Source: Cyclobacteriaceae bacterium (GTDB lineage: Bacteria > Bacteroidota > Bacteroidia > Cytophagales > Cyclobacteriaceae). From it: 64,000 nucleotides of DNA. The notes beneath the pieces are model-generated. The model made no database searches, was not told the DNA's origin, and saw only the letters and a list, made by a program, of their open reading frames with translations. The stretch is from assembly GCA_016787565.1 (NCBI GenBank), contig JAEUUG010000009.1:124001-188000 (forward strand), read 5' to 3'. Below are positions 44,524-54,371 of this stretch, in pieces; the first letter of the stretch is position 1, and the number at the start of each line of letters is the position of its first letter. The translations under genes were made by a program, and so were the position numbers.

Positions 44524-45180
44524 TCAAAACTTTTTTTCGATGACTGAGCTTATGTCCTTTCTCAGCTCAGAAACGAACTCCGTAACCGTGCTGTAATCAC
44601 CGCAGGCTTTCTTGAAACTGTTAATTAATTCAGCCTTCGTTGGGATTTCTATGCTGATTTTGTCTGTTTCTTCACTCAATTTCTTTTTCGCACGACAAAA
44701 AAGCTGGCGGCAATGATCCTTTTTCTTATCCAGAATTACTTGTAAAGCTTCGTAATCCAAATCAAAAACCTCTTTTAGAAGATAAACAGCCCTTTCAAGC
44801 GGCTCCAACTTGCTTTGCAATACATGAAAAGCTGCTGATAGCTCGGCATCCAGATCAATATGACTTACGCTAAATTCTTTCAGCCGAACAAAAATTTCAG
44901 GTAAATGAAAGGAATCGAGGTACTCTTCTTTCTTTTTGCGAAGGGATTTAAGGTGATTCAGGCAATTATTGGTTACCGCAGTAATTAAATAGGCCTTTGT
45001 GTTCTGTATTTTTGTCTGATCAATACTCAGGTATTTCAAGAAAGTATCTTGTACAATATCTTCAGCATCAGCTTTACATCTCAAAAGATTGTAAGCAATT
45101 GAGTGTAACACCGGCTGGTAGAGCGCTATGGTGTGCGTGTGATTCAGGTTACTCAGGTAAATATTCAAAGGTAATCCCAA
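44524..45180 (-). CDS. ECF-type RNA polymerase sigma factor
   Basis: 218 residues. Region 2 is DAEDIVQDTFLKYL and region 4 is LEPLERAVYLLKEVFDLDYEALQVILDKKKDHCRQLFCRAKKKL. That is the SigJ-like variant of ECF sigmas, with an extra ~45-residue C-terminal tail. No anti-sigma gene is next to it. Downstream, on the same strand, lies the desaturase gene. Regulation of that cold set is possible but only by proximity. Confidence 0.85.
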   Translation of the reverse strand: MGLPLNIYLSNLNHTHTIALYQPVLHSIAYNLLRCKADAEDIVQDTFLKYLSIDQTKIQNTKAYLITAVTNNCLNHLKSLRKKKEEYLDSFHLPEIFVRLKEFSVSHIDLDAELSAAFHVLQSKLEPLERAVYLLKEVFDLDYEALQVILDKKKDHCRQLFCRAKKKLSEETDKISIEIPTKAELINSFKKACGDYSTVTEFVSELRKDISSVIEKKF

Positions 45181-45355
45181 TTTTTGAAAAAATATAATTC
45201 ATCAATTCTAAATTAAGGTGTTTAAACTCACCAGTTCTCCTCTTTTCAATCCGTCTAAACATAGGTTTGATCCTTACGATGAAGTCGGGCTTCATATCGA
45301 ATCGTTATAGTCTTAACTTCCATTCCCGAAAATCAGTTCACTAAAGCATTACGGT

Positions 45356-46711
45356 ATGAAAACACTAACACTCATTTGGTCAATACTGTTTTCACTCCCG
45401 CTATCCGGACAACAACCAATTGATTCCAGAACCAGAGAAATTGTATTCCGCTCGGTGAATATCATTCCTATGGATGAAGACCGGATCATTGAAAACCAAA
45501 CCGTGATTGTCAAAAATGGAAAAATCACGGCCATCGGAACACGATTAAAGCATGCCGCGGATGCGGAAATCATTGAAGCAAAGGGCATGTACTTAATGCC
45601 CGGCCTTGCTGAAATGCATGCCCATGTTCCACCCATTGATGACATCGAGCCCATGAAAGAAGTGCTGATACTCTTTGCTGCAAATGGTATCACCACCATA
45701 CGGGGAATGCTCGGACACCCTAAGCACCTGGAATTGCGTACTAAGATACAATCCCGTGAAATTTTGGGCCCACACTTTTTTACCACTGGCCCCTCTTTTA
45801 ATGGAATGAGTATCACCTCGCCTGAAAGCGGAAGTGAAATGGTGCGTAAACAAAAAGCGATGGGTTACGACTATCTGAAATTACATCCAGGACTATCACG
45901 CGAAAAGTTTGATGCCATTGCCACCACGGCAAAAGAAGTGGGAATTCCTTTCGCTGGGCATGTCTCGTTTGGTGTAGGTGTATGGCGGGCGATTGATGCA
46001 GGATACTCTTCTATTGACCACCTCGATGGTTTTGTGGAAGGCCTGGTACCGGGAATTGAAAAAATGGTAGAGCAGCAAGCGGGCTTGTTTGGAATGTTTG
46101 TAGCAGACCGTGTGGATGAGTCAACGATACCTGTGTTGATGAAGGCACTAGCCGAAAAAAACATTTGGGTAGTGCCAACCCAATCGCTTGCCGAACGCTG
46201 GTTTGCACCCGATTTCACGCCTGAAAAATTTATGATGGATCCGCATCATGTTTACATGAAACCTGAAACGGTAAAACAATGGTCGGACAGTAAAAAGAAC
46301 CTGATCAATAATTCACAGTATGATCCGGAAAAAATAAAATCGTTTATTTCGTTAAGAAGGAAACTGGTATTGGAATGCCAGCGCAATGGTGTTGGGCTGC
46401 TATTGGGCTGCGATGCACCACAGGTTTTTAATGTTCCGGGCTTTTCAACACATCATGAGCTGGAATATCTTGTTCAAAGCGGACTTACACCTTTCCAGGC
46501 TTTGCAAACCGGAACAACCAACGTAGCGCGCTACCTGAATCAACCCAATGCAGGAACAATTAAACCGGGTAACCTTGCCGATCTGATTTTGCTGAATGCG
46601 AATCCGTTGCTCAACATCAGCAACACACAAAAGATTGATGGTGTGATGGTCGATGGCCGATGGCTCTCCAAGAGTTTTATTCAGGGAGAACTAAAGAAGT
46701 TGGAGAAGTAA
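45356..46711 (+). CDS. Secreted metal-dependent amidohydrolase
   Basis: 451 residues with signal peptide ending SLPLSGQ. Amidohydrolase-superfamily TIM barrel: MHAHV (His88, His90), YLKLHPG with the bridging Lys candidate, FAGHVSF and SIDHLDG histidines, and LLGCDAP for the metal Asp. The C-terminal beta domain has GTTNVARYLNQPNAGTIKPGNLADLILL. The imidazolonepropionase/prolidase-like group is closest by pattern, acting in the periplasm on cyclic amides or dipeptides; exact substrate unknown. Single gene facing away from the sigma factor. Confidence 0.88.
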   Translation: MKTLTLIWSILFSLPLSGQQPIDSRTREIVFRSVNIIPMDEDRIIENQTVIVKNGKITAIGTRLKHAADAEIIEAKGMYLMPGLAEMHAHVPPIDDIEPMKEVLILFAANGITTIRGMLGHPKHLELRTKIQSREILGPHFFTTGPSFNGMSITSPESGSEMVRKQKAMGYDYLKLHPGLSREKFDAIATTAKEVGIPFAGHVSFGVGVWRAIDAGYSSIDHLDGFVEGLVPGIEKMVEQQAGLFGMFVADRVDESTIPVLMKALAEKNIWVVPTQSLAERWFAPDFTPEKFMMDPHHVYMKPETVKQWSDSKKNLINNSQYDPEKIKSFISLRRKLVLECQRNGVGLLLGCDAPQVFNVPGFSTHHELEYLVQSGLTPFQALQTGTTNVARYLNQPNAGTIKPGNLADLILLNANPLLNISNTQKIDGVMVDGRWLSKSFIQGELKKLEK

Positions 46712-46716
46712 TCAGT

Positions 46717-46751
46717 TGCAGGTTACACGTTTCATGTACCACAAACCTGCA
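46717..46751. repeat. Short inverted repeat between convergent genes
   Basis: TGCAGGTT (46717-46724) and AACCTGCA (46744-46751) with a 19-nt spacer, followed by another GCAACCTG nearby. This resembles decayed REP-like intergenic repeats and might serve as a weak terminator hairpin. No T-run follows. Confidence 0.35.
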
Positions 46752-46777
46752 CCTAGCAACCTGTATCGAGTACAATT

Positions 46778-48472
46778 TCAGGAGTTATCCCTCTTCGGAA
46801 TAATCGCCTCCAACAATAATGCCCCACTAACCACCACCCCACATCCTATTAAGTTATAAAGGAGAAAAGCAATATCAGTATAGAAATAACAAAAGAGCAC
46901 AATTGACTCTGCCAGCAGTGCAGCCCAAAAAACGGCAGTACCCTTTACGCGTTTTACATAGAAAGCTGTCAGAAAAATTCCTAGTATGGTTCCATAAAAG
47001 AGCGAGCCGATAATGTTCACAAATTGAATCAGGTTCTCGGCAAAACTTGCCAGCATGGCAAATACCATCGCCAGCATTGCCCACATCACCGTAAACCAGC
47101 GGGAAGCATGAAGGTAATGAAGTGGACTCGCCTCTTTTGTAACTGAGCGTTTATAAATATCAACAACCGTAGTGGATGCCAGCGCATTGAGTTCACCTGC
47201 CATTGAGCCCATTGCTGCTGAGAACATGACCGCTAGTAATAATCCGATGATACCGTGGGGCAAATTATTGAGCACAAAATTCAGGAAGATATAATCACGA
47301 TCCTGTGTTTTCGCGCCTGGAACAGCCTCACCGATTGATGCCTTCACTTCATCCCGCAGTTTTGTTTCCGCCTGTTGAAATTGCTGAACCTCAACTTTTG
47401 ATTCTTTGATTTTTTGTTCATCATCACGCTGAATGGCTGTAACAAGCCTATCAACGGCCAACCGTTTCTGTTCATACAATTGTGCGTATTGTTTTTCAAG
47501 TATGCGGATGGAATCACCATGAGCTGTCAGCAGTGCACGCTCCTTGAGTACCTGATTATGAAATACAGGGGGTTGATTAAACAAATAAAAAACAAACACG
47601 AGCACGCCAATAAATAAAATGATAAACTGCATGGGTATCTTCAGTATACCATTGAAAATTAATCCAAGCCTGCTTTCCGTTACCGAACTTCCCCCGAGGT
47701 AACGCGCTACCTGCGATTGGTCTGTTCCGAAGTACGACAGAAATAAGAATGTACCGGCAATCAACCCTGACCAAATGTTATAGCGCTCATTCAGGTTAAA
47801 CTCCAGATCAACCAGATTTAACTTTTCGAGTGTACCAGCCAATTGAATGGTGTCAGAAAATGAAATTCTTTCCGGCAACATCGTGAACGCCAATATACCC
47901 GCGAGAATCATTCCACCCATGATCACGGCCATTTGCTGGCGTTGTGTTAAACTCACCGCACGGGTTCCACCCGACACAACATAAACAATTACCAGCGTCC
48001 CGATCATCACAGTAGTAGCAGCTATCGGCCAACCGAGTATGGTAGACAACACAATTGAAGGTGCAAAAAGTGTGATACCTGCAGACAAGCCCCGCAAGAT
48101 CAAAAATAAAATTGCTGCTAAGGTTCTGGTTTTCAAATCAAATCTCGACTCAAGGTACTCGTAAGCTGTAAATACTTTCAGCCGATAGTAAATCGGAACC
48201 ATCGTTACAGAAATGATCACCATGGCGATGGGTAACCCAAAATAGAATTGCAAAAACCGCATGCCATCTTCTATGGCTTGACCAGGAGTAGATAAAAATG
48301 TAACAGCGCTGGCCTGAGTAGCCATGATTGAAACACCCATCATCCACCACTTCATGGTGTTGTCACCTTTCAGGTAGCCTTCGATGTTTTTGTTGCCGCG
48401 TGTTTTCCATGTTCCATACAACACAATGAATGCTATCGTACCGAACAAGATAGACCAGTCCAGTATATTCAT
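46778..48472 (-). CDS. Sodium:solute symporter (SSS family)
   Basis: 564 residues from the ATG at 48472 (MNILDWSILFGTIAF); an in-frame ATG at 48553 would run back through the 41-residue gene and was rejected. Thirteen-helix LeuT-fold transporter with GYLKGDNTMKWWMMGVSIMATQASAVTFLSTPG, the SSS sodium-site signature. A ~90-residue charged coiled-coil insert (~300-385) sits in a loop, seen also in other Bacteroidota members. The substrate may be a sugar or acid. Translation is coupled to the preceding small gene by an ATGA overlap. The operon starts with a PIG-L protein. Confidence 0.9.
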   Translation of the reverse strand: MNILDWSILFGTIAFIVLYGTWKTRGNKNIEGYLKGDNTMKWWMMGVSIMATQASAVTFLSTPGQAIEDGMRFLQFYFGLPIAMVIISVTMVPIYYRLKVFTAYEYLESRFDLKTRTLAAILFLILRGLSAGITLFAPSIVLSTILGWPIAATTVMIGTLVIVYVVSGGTRAVSLTQRQQMAVIMGGMILAGILAFTMLPERISFSDTIQLAGTLEKLNLVDLEFNLNERYNIWSGLIAGTFLFLSYFGTDQSQVARYLGGSSVTESRLGLIFNGILKIPMQFIILFIGVLVFVFYLFNQPPVFHNQVLKERALLTAHGDSIRILEKQYAQLYEQKRLAVDRLVTAIQRDDEQKIKESKVEVQQFQQAETKLRDEVKASIGEAVPGAKTQDRDYIFLNFVLNNLPHGIIGLLLAVMFSAAMGSMAGELNALASTTVVDIYKRSVTKEASPLHYLHASRWFTVMWAMLAMVFAMLASFAENLIQFVNIIGSLFYGTILGIFLTAFYVKRVKGTAVFWAALLAESIVLFCYFYTDIAFLLYNLIGCGVVVSGALLLEAIIPKRDNS

Positions 48473-48594
48473 TCGAAGGAATGGGTTAGCCAGTAGTATA
48501 GAATAATCTGAGTGATCAAGATACCGAGTACGAGTCCGTACCAATGACGCCATGTTTTGAATACAGGAGGTTTGTCAGACTCAGGTAAGTTCAT
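48469..48594 (-). CDS. 41-residue single-helix membrane protein upstream of the symporter
   Basis: A short minus-strand frame (ATG 48594, TGA 48471-48469) encoding 41 residues. A charged N-terminus (MNLPESDKPP, then KTWRHW) is followed by the helix YGLVLGILITQIILYYWL. Its stop overlaps the symporter start by four bases. Several SSS transporters have small companion proteins (YhdT with PanF, YjcH with ActP); this one is shorter. The coupling and the membrane helix support a real gene that may be an accessory subunit. It lies 66 bp after the PIG-L gene. Confidence 0.7.
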   Translation of the reverse strand: MNLPESDKPPVFKTWRHWYGLVLGILITQIILYYWLTHSFE

Positions 48595-48660
48595 GTATCA
48601 GATCGTTATGTAGCAGGATGTTTTAATCAGCTTGATGGGTTGCTCAAATGCGTATGGTAA

Positions 48661-51186
48661 TCATTTTTTACTTTTCGTTTTCTTCGCTTTACCGGACACA
48701 GCTGTTTTATTCACTTGACCCAGCGATACCATATTGGCAAATAATTTATAGGCCCCGGCCACACCCTCCGGAAGTTCGCGGAAAAATGATAGTCCGGTGT
48801 AAATGTAGTATCCGCTTCCGTACCGTGCTACCAGCAAACTTCCATCTTTAGGGCTTTTTGCTTCCTCACTGTCATTCATCGAAAGGATGGCTTCGAAGTT
48901 TTCATCCCACGCAGATGGAAAGTACAGACCGCGTTCCTGCTCCCATCCCTCAAAGTCTTTTGGTGTGATTTTATTCGGATAGTTTAGCACCGGATGATTA
49001 GCATTTAGTATACGTACTTCTGCTGCTTCTTCTGTAACGCGGTCGCGCGATAGTGTTAACGGAAAAGGCGAAAACTGATCAACCAATAGTCCATTATTTG
49101 TATTGTACTGAACCACCATTGTTCCCCCACTCTTCACATATTCCAGTAAATCGTTCATAACAAAACGCAGCCGTTCATTTGTATTTAAGGCGCGTATGCC
49201 TAATACAACTGCATCTAGGCGTTTGAGGTTTTCAGTCTTTATGTCTTCGTTTTTCATTTCCCAAACTTCGTAGCCTATTTTACGCAGAGCCGCAGGAATT
49301 TCATCGCCAGCACCTGTAATGTAACCTATGACATTACCTTCTTTTTTCAGGTCAAGCTGTACAATTCTTGATTCTGCTTTCGGCATCAATGTCTGTACCG
49401 GTATATGATCATAGTCTAGCGTTTTAACCGACAGGTCGTACAATCTTCCATTCACCTCTATACTGGCTTTCATGGAAAATGTTCCTTCCTGCTGGGCAGG
49501 AAATACCAAGAAACTTTTGATTTGCTCCTCTTCCGCCTTACTTAATTCCACCGGAATGGATATTGGTTCTGTGCGCCAGCCGGCAGGAAGTTCGAGACGC
49601 ACGCTTCCCTTAACAAAAGCCTTACCTGTTGAGACAACTTTCACGTTAACTTCGCGCGGTGTTGTGGAATTGAAAATGATTACCGGGTCAATAATCGTTA
49701 CAAAAACGGGTGGAACAATTTCAAAGGGACGCGTCAATTCTCCCTTTACCGGATCGGTAGATTTATAGACCATCGGACGGCTGATGGTTAACGGTGTGCC
49801 TTCAATTGAAACGGTAAACACAAACGAAATTGCCGGATCACTTTCCGCTTTCCCGATGAGATTGGCATCATCCAAAACGTATAAACCTATACCGTGTTTT
49901 TCCTTTAACCAATACGGACCAGAGTAAGCTTTCGACTTTGAAATCGATTTTTTGATCTTCACCAAAACAGCAACATTACCATCCAGACTCTGTGAGAGCG
50001 TTGAGTCAAACTCCATCTCGTTTGCTACGATTCGCTCCAACTTACTATCAACACCAGATCGGTTAACAACTTCAATGGTTGCAGAAACTTTTTCGCCCGG
50101 TGTACCTTTGTATTGATCCGATCCAACTTCAATGAACAATCCGGCACAATCCAAAATCAGTTGTTCAACTTCCTGAAGTTTTCGTGTACGCCATACGCCC
50201 ACACGCAATGCCTGAATCGCTGTGCGGATTTGCAACAATGCAGGAATTGAACGCGCTGGTTTCTCTACATCAAATTCCAGAATAGCTTTTTCTACTAAAC
50301 GCTGAACCGTCTCTCCACCGTTCAAGCGTGTCCACGTTGTATTCACGCCTTCGAAAATATCCTTTTCAGCACGCTCACCTTTTTCGTGTTCTAAAAATTC
50401 AGGTTGGTATCCGCGTGTGCCACGCGAACCAAATCCCTGGCTTTTGTGCTGACTTCTGCTCACCGCAGCCAATTCAGAAAATGATTCACCTAGTAAGGGG
50501 CTGTAACGGCCTATATCCAGAGTGATGATTCCTGGTGTTCTTTCATTGATGGATGTATTCCACCATCGGCCGGTATTCGTATACAATCGTTTGGGCTGCC
50601 ATATACCGAATTCTTTTACCTGTATTGGAAATGCTTCTGCACTTGCCGCAACATCAAAAGCTTCTTGTGCCAGCATAGCAGAGGCCGTATGATGGCCGTG
50701 TCCGGCACGTTCGTCAGGCGGAAATCTTGTTATTATAATGTCCGGTTGAAACTGCCGATAGACTTTAACAACATCTGCAAGTATTTCATCTTTACCCCAA
50801 ATGCGAAATGTTTCGGTAGCTGATTTAGAAAATCCAAAGTCAATTGCCCGTGTAAAGAATTGTTGACCTCCATCGATGCGCCTGGCTGCAAGAAGTTCTT
50901 GCGTCCGGATTACACCCAACTCATCGCGCAATTCCGGACCAATTAAGTTCTGGCCACCATCACCACGCGTCATGGACAAATATGCTGTTGCCGCAAGTCT
51001 GTCGTTGGCCATGCTGGTTATAATGCGTGTGTTTTCATCGTCAGGATGAGCCGCTACATACAGTACGGAACCTAGAAAATTAAGCTTCTTCAGGTTGAGT
51101 TTTAGACGCGCACCATCTCGCTGGGGAGAACCCTGACCAAAACTTAACACCGGAAGCAGGAAAAGAAAACAATATACAACTCTCAT
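48661..51186 (-). CDS. Large secreted PIG-L family deacetylase
   Basis: 841 residues with signal peptide ending VLSFGQ. The PIG-L domain spans ~35-310: AHPDDE with His47-Asp49-Asp50 and the HGHHTAS metal segment, plus RGDGGQNLIGPELRDELG. A beta-sandwich middle (~380-600, NEW3-like putative carbohydrate or protein binding) follows. The end (~615-830) is a GATase1/ThuA-like alpha/beta domain starting KKEGNVIGYITGAGDEIP, and the tail is lysine-rich. It would de-N-acetylate extracellular or periplasmic glycan-linked substrates. First gene of the operon with the 41-residue protein and symporter, which may import the product. Confidence 0.88.
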   Translation of the reverse strand: MRVVYCFLFLLPVLSFGQGSPQRDGARLKLNLKKLNFLGSVLYVAAHPDDENTRIITSMANDRLAATAYLSMTRGDGGQNLIGPELRDELGVIRTQELLAARRIDGGQQFFTRAIDFGFSKSATETFRIWGKDEILADVVKVYRQFQPDIIITRFPPDERAGHGHHTASAMLAQEAFDVAASAEAFPIQVKEFGIWQPKRLYTNTGRWWNTSINERTPGIITLDIGRYSPLLGESFSELAAVSRSQHKSQGFGSRGTRGYQPEFLEHEKGERAEKDIFEGVNTTWTRLNGGETVQRLVEKAILEFDVEKPARSIPALLQIRTAIQALRVGVWRTRKLQEVEQLILDCAGLFIEVGSDQYKGTPGEKVSATIEVVNRSGVDSKLERIVANEMEFDSTLSQSLDGNVAVLVKIKKSISKSKAYSGPYWLKEKHGIGLYVLDDANLIGKAESDPAISFVFTVSIEGTPLTISRPMVYKSTDPVKGELTRPFEIVPPVFVTIIDPVIIFNSTTPREVNVKVVSTGKAFVKGSVRLELPAGWRTEPISIPVELSKAEEEQIKSFLVFPAQQEGTFSMKASIEVNGRLYDLSVKTLDYDHIPVQTLMPKAESRIVQLDLKKEGNVIGYITGAGDEIPAALRKIGYEVWEMKNEDIKTENLKRLDAVVLGIRALNTNERLRFVMNDLLEYVKSGGTMVVQYNTNNGLLVDQFSPFPLTLSRDRVTEEAAEVRILNANHPVLNYPNKITPKDFEGWEQERGLYFPSAWDENFEAILSMNDSEEAKSPKDGSLLVARYGSGYYIYTGLSFFRELPEGVAGAYKLFANMVSLGQVNKTAVSGKAKKTKSKK

Positions 51187-51296
51187 TCTTCAGAATAGTT
51201 TGGTGCGAATTAACGTAGAAATTCTAATATGCCTTGCACCAGAGGATGAGGGTTATGTAAACTTGCTTTTGAATGTGGTGAGTGGTCTGGAAGGTA

Positions 51297-51767
51297 TTAA
51301 AACCGGCCACGCTTCTCCTCATTGATGAGGAAATCGCCATTTCTATCAACAAAGAAAACAATGCGATTTACAGGATTTTTAGAATCGGTTACGAAATAGA
51401 CAAAGAATTGATAAGCCTTAACACGATCTTTCATATCGTCTGTGAAACCCATGGGAAATGTTATGACATCACCAACTTTCACTTTTCTGGACAAAACAGT
51501 GATTCCATTATTATCAACAATCTTTACGCGTTTCACCTCTGGCTCAAGTTCAATCACCGTAAGGTTAATTCCAGCAAAGGGTAAACTCGAATTGGAAGCT
51601 CTCCGCTCCCGCTCCTTAACCGTTTCATTAAAGTTAACTGTATTGGTATCTGCTGAGGGGCGGTTCTTAAATTCATACTGAAGGTTTGCTTCGTATGCTG
51701 AAGCCGGCTTATACGGAACCTCCTGCACATCAAAACCCAGTAAAAGTAGCAGTAGTGTGGTTCGCAT
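51297..51767 (-). CDS. Hypothetical, possibly exported protein
   Basis: 156 residues starting MRTTLLLLLLG, a short hydrophobic stretch that may be a signal peptide. The body has no known motif, but VKIVDNNGITVLSRKVKVGDVITFPMGF and FFVDRNGDFLINEEKRG suggest a beta-rich fold. It is a monocistronic gene in the gap between the PIG-L operon and the divergently transcribed thioesterase gene. No family recognised. Confidence 0.55.
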   Translation of the reverse strand: MRTTLLLLLLGFDVQEVPYKPASAYEANLQYEFKNRPSADTNTVNFNETVKERERRASNSSLPFAGINLTVIELEPEVKRVKIVDNNGITVLSRKVKVGDVITFPMGFTDDMKDRVKAYQFFVYFVTDSKNPVNRIVFFVDRNGDFLINEEKRGRF

Positions 51768-51835
51768 AAAATTTAGTCTCCTTTAAATATACTCAGATTA
51801 GGCTTTGAAAAATCAAATGTTCATATCTTCGGAAC

Positions 51836-52249
51836 ATGGCAAAATTAAACGCCCAGGAAAAAAAAACATTTCAACACCAATTCAAGGTTCAGCAAGCCGA
51901 TATTGATGAATTGGGTCATGTGAATAACGTTGTCTACTTGCGGTGGGTTCAGGATCTAGCGGAGGCGCACTGGAAAAATAGGGCACCATCTGCGGTGCAG
52001 AAGAAGTATTTTTGGGTAGTCCTGCGTCACGAAATCGATTATCTGCATCCTGCCTTTCCCGGAGACGCGATTTCGGGGCTTACATGGGTGGAAGATTTTC
52101 AGGGTGCGAGATCAAACAGGATTGTTCAACTTTATCTACAACATACCGGTCAGATACTGGCCGAAGCAAAAACGACCTGGTGCCTGCTTGAAGCAGCAAC
52201 CATGAAGCCCAAAAGGATTGATGAGGATGTCGTCTCGGTATTTGGTTAA
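51836..52249 (+). CDS. Acyl-CoA thioesterase (hotdog fold, 4HBT-type)
   Basis: 137 residues. Hotdog motif with catalytic Asp: QADIDELGHVNNVVYLRWVQD, then HPAFPGDAI and the KTTWCLLE strand. Cleaves acyl-CoA or acyl-ACP thioesters in the cytoplasm; chain length not predictable. A terminator hairpin follows, shared with the convergent tRNA gene. Confidence 0.88.
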   Translation: MAKLNAQEKKTFQHQFKVQQADIDELGHVNNVVYLRWVQDLAEAHWKNRAPSAVQKKYFWVVLRHEIDYLHPAFPGDAISGLTWVEDFQGARSNRIVQLYLQHTGQILAEAKTTWCLLEAATMKPKRIDEDVVSVFG

Positions 52250-52307
52250 TCTTACAAATGGAGAAGAACGAAGAGGAAATGGCCCGGTGATGGGTTGCCT
52301 TTAATAA

Positions 52308-52340
52308 AATCAGGCAGTCACTTTCGTAACTGCCTGATTT
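52308..52340 (+). terminator. Bidirectional terminator, thioesterase / tRNA-Thr
   Basis: AATCAGGCAGT (52308-52318) pairs exactly with ACTGCCTGATT (52329-52339), loop CACTTTCGTA. T-rich on the plus side (TTTTC) and TTTTATT on the minus side. Confidence 0.85.
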
Positions 52341-52345
52341 TCAAG

Positions 52346-52418
<73 letters not shown>

Positions 52419-52634
52419 TTCTCTTTAGGAGGTGCAAAAATAGTTCAAGAATGATTCTTACCAAATTATTCCTGAAAAATCATGTTAAACATGTATCCAC
52501 AATCCAGTGCTCTACAATTGAGTTTCGACAAAAATCAGATCAGGGATGTGATGTATTATTTTAACAGAGAATGGGATTTTCAATCGAATCATATTTCTTA
52601 ACTCGCATGTTATAAACCGTTAACAAAATCAAGA

Positions 52635-54137
52635 ATGGAAATCGGAAAAGATGCCGAAAGATTACGGAAGAGTGAATTCCTGCTCCGCACACTTTTTAAT
52701 ACCGCGAGTGATGCCATCTTTACTATGGACAATCGTACGTTCATTGATTGTAACCCTGCCACGCTACATATTTTTCAATGCACACATGATCAGATAATCG
52801 GGCAAACGCCTTACCGCTTTTCCCCTTTGCGGCAACCCGATGGTCGACTATCAGAAGAAGCTGCAATGGAAAAGATCAATGCTGTGTTGGCGGGACAACC
52901 ACAGTTTTTTGAATGGTGCCACATCCGCTATGACGGAACACCCTTCGATGCTGAAGTTTCATTGAACCGGCTCGACCTGGAAGGAGGTGAAGTTCAGATT
53001 CAGGCCATCGTACGGGATGTGAGTGAGCGAAAAAAAGCTGAAGCAGAAAATAAACGGTTAGCTATGGTGGTGAATACCACTACTAACATGGTAGTCATAA
53101 CCGATGGCCAAGGTATTATCGAGTGGGTTAACCCTGCCTTTACTCGCGTTACAGGTTATACCCTGGAGGAAGTCGTGGGCTATCGGCCCGGGGAAATACT
53201 TTCCGGATCAGAAACAGATCCAGAAATTTCAGCTTGTATGCGAAATTTTATCCGGCAAGGTCAGGGTTTTAAAGACATTGAAATTATCAACTACACAAAA
53301 GACAAAAAGCCCTATTGGGTATCCATTGAAGTGCAGCCTATTGTTGATCGATCCGGCAAGGTTATACAATTTATCGGTGTTGAAAGTGATATTACTGAAC
53401 GGAAGGCAGCACAAAAAGCATTGATTGACAGGAACGAGGATTTAATTAAAATCAATGCAGAATTAGATCGTTTTGTTTATAGCGCATCACATGATCTTCG
53501 TGCGCCAATCGCATCGCTATTAGGACTAATTGAGGTTGCCAGGCTTGAGAAGAACATGGATAAAATGGAACAACTCCTGGACATGCAACAAAAAAGTTTG
53601 CTCCGGCTTGATCGTTTCATCAACGATATCGTTGATCATTCGCGTAACACCCGATTACAAATTGTTCCAGAAGCAATTTATTTCGAACGCATGGTACAAG
53701 ATACCCTTGAACAATTACAGTTTCTGGACAACGGGAAAAGAATAAAAAAGATAATTGCCATTCAACAGCACGAAGCATTCTACACATCGGCTACGCGTAT
53801 CGATATCATTCTGAATAATCTTGTCTCCAATGCCATCAAGTATGCTGATCTCAAGAAACCCGAACCTTATCTCAACATAACCATACAGGTAGTCAATAGC
53901 CAGGCGGAAATTCGCATCACGGATAACGGAGAAGGAATTTTGGAAGAAGCTAAGCCAAAAATATTTGATATGTTTTTCCGCGCCTCCGGAAAAGGTTCTG
54001 GTTCAGGCTTAGGATTATATATTGTGAAGGAGGCTGTACAGAAAATTGGTGGCACCATTACCGTAATTTCAACACCAGGAACAGGCACAGAATTTATTGT
54101 GCGTATTCCTAACCTTCATCAAACACTACACACATAG
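52635..54137 (+). CDS. PAS-PAS sensor histidine kinase
   Basis: 500 residues without membrane helix. Two PAS/PAC units: ~10-132 (ending AIVRDVSERKKAE) and ~140-258 (IIEWVNPAFTRVTGYTLEE to FIGVESDITERKAAQ). Then a HisKA dimer domain with H-box SHDLRAPI (His286) and a HATPase_c domain (NNLVSNAIKY, DNGEGI, GSGSGLGLYIVKE). The paralogous kinase at 2.5 kb carries a GAF domain instead. No response regulator is nearby, so the partner is unknown. Likely cytoplasmic sensing of redox state, light or small molecules. Confidence 0.9.
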   Translation: MEIGKDAERLRKSEFLLRTLFNTASDAIFTMDNRTFIDCNPATLHIFQCTHDQIIGQTPYRFSPLRQPDGRLSEEAAMEKINAVLAGQPQFFEWCHIRYDGTPFDAEVSLNRLDLEGGEVQIQAIVRDVSERKKAEAENKRLAMVVNTTTNMVVITDGQGIIEWVNPAFTRVTGYTLEEVVGYRPGEILSGSETDPEISACMRNFIRQGQGFKDIEIINYTKDKKPYWVSIEVQPIVDRSGKVIQFIGVESDITERKAAQKALIDRNEDLIKINAELDRFVYSASHDLRAPIASLLGLIEVARLEKNMDKMEQLLDMQQKSLLRLDRFINDIVDHSRNTRLQIVPEAIYFERMVQDTLEQLQFLDNGKRIKKIIAIQQHEAFYTSATRIDIILNNLVSNAIKYADLKKPEPYLNITIQVVNSQAEIRITDNGEGILEEAKPKIFDMFFRASGKGSGSGLGLYIVKEAVQKIGGTITVISTPGTGTEFIVRIPNLHQTLHT

Positions 54138-54371
54138 CATATTGTTTTACTTTTTCAGGCAAGTTTTTTTGTAATCTACTGAACCATCTTGACCTATCTT
54201 TCGTATCTAGGACGGGTGATGATTTTTTAAACGATTGAATTCAATATACACCTAGCGATGGTGTTAGCTGGATTTAGTCGGAAGTGCAAAATATAATTGC
54301 GCATCCACCTGTTGAGCAAAATAAAGTACCAGCTCACTAACCAATGACCATATTAAAGTAGAATTTACAAC

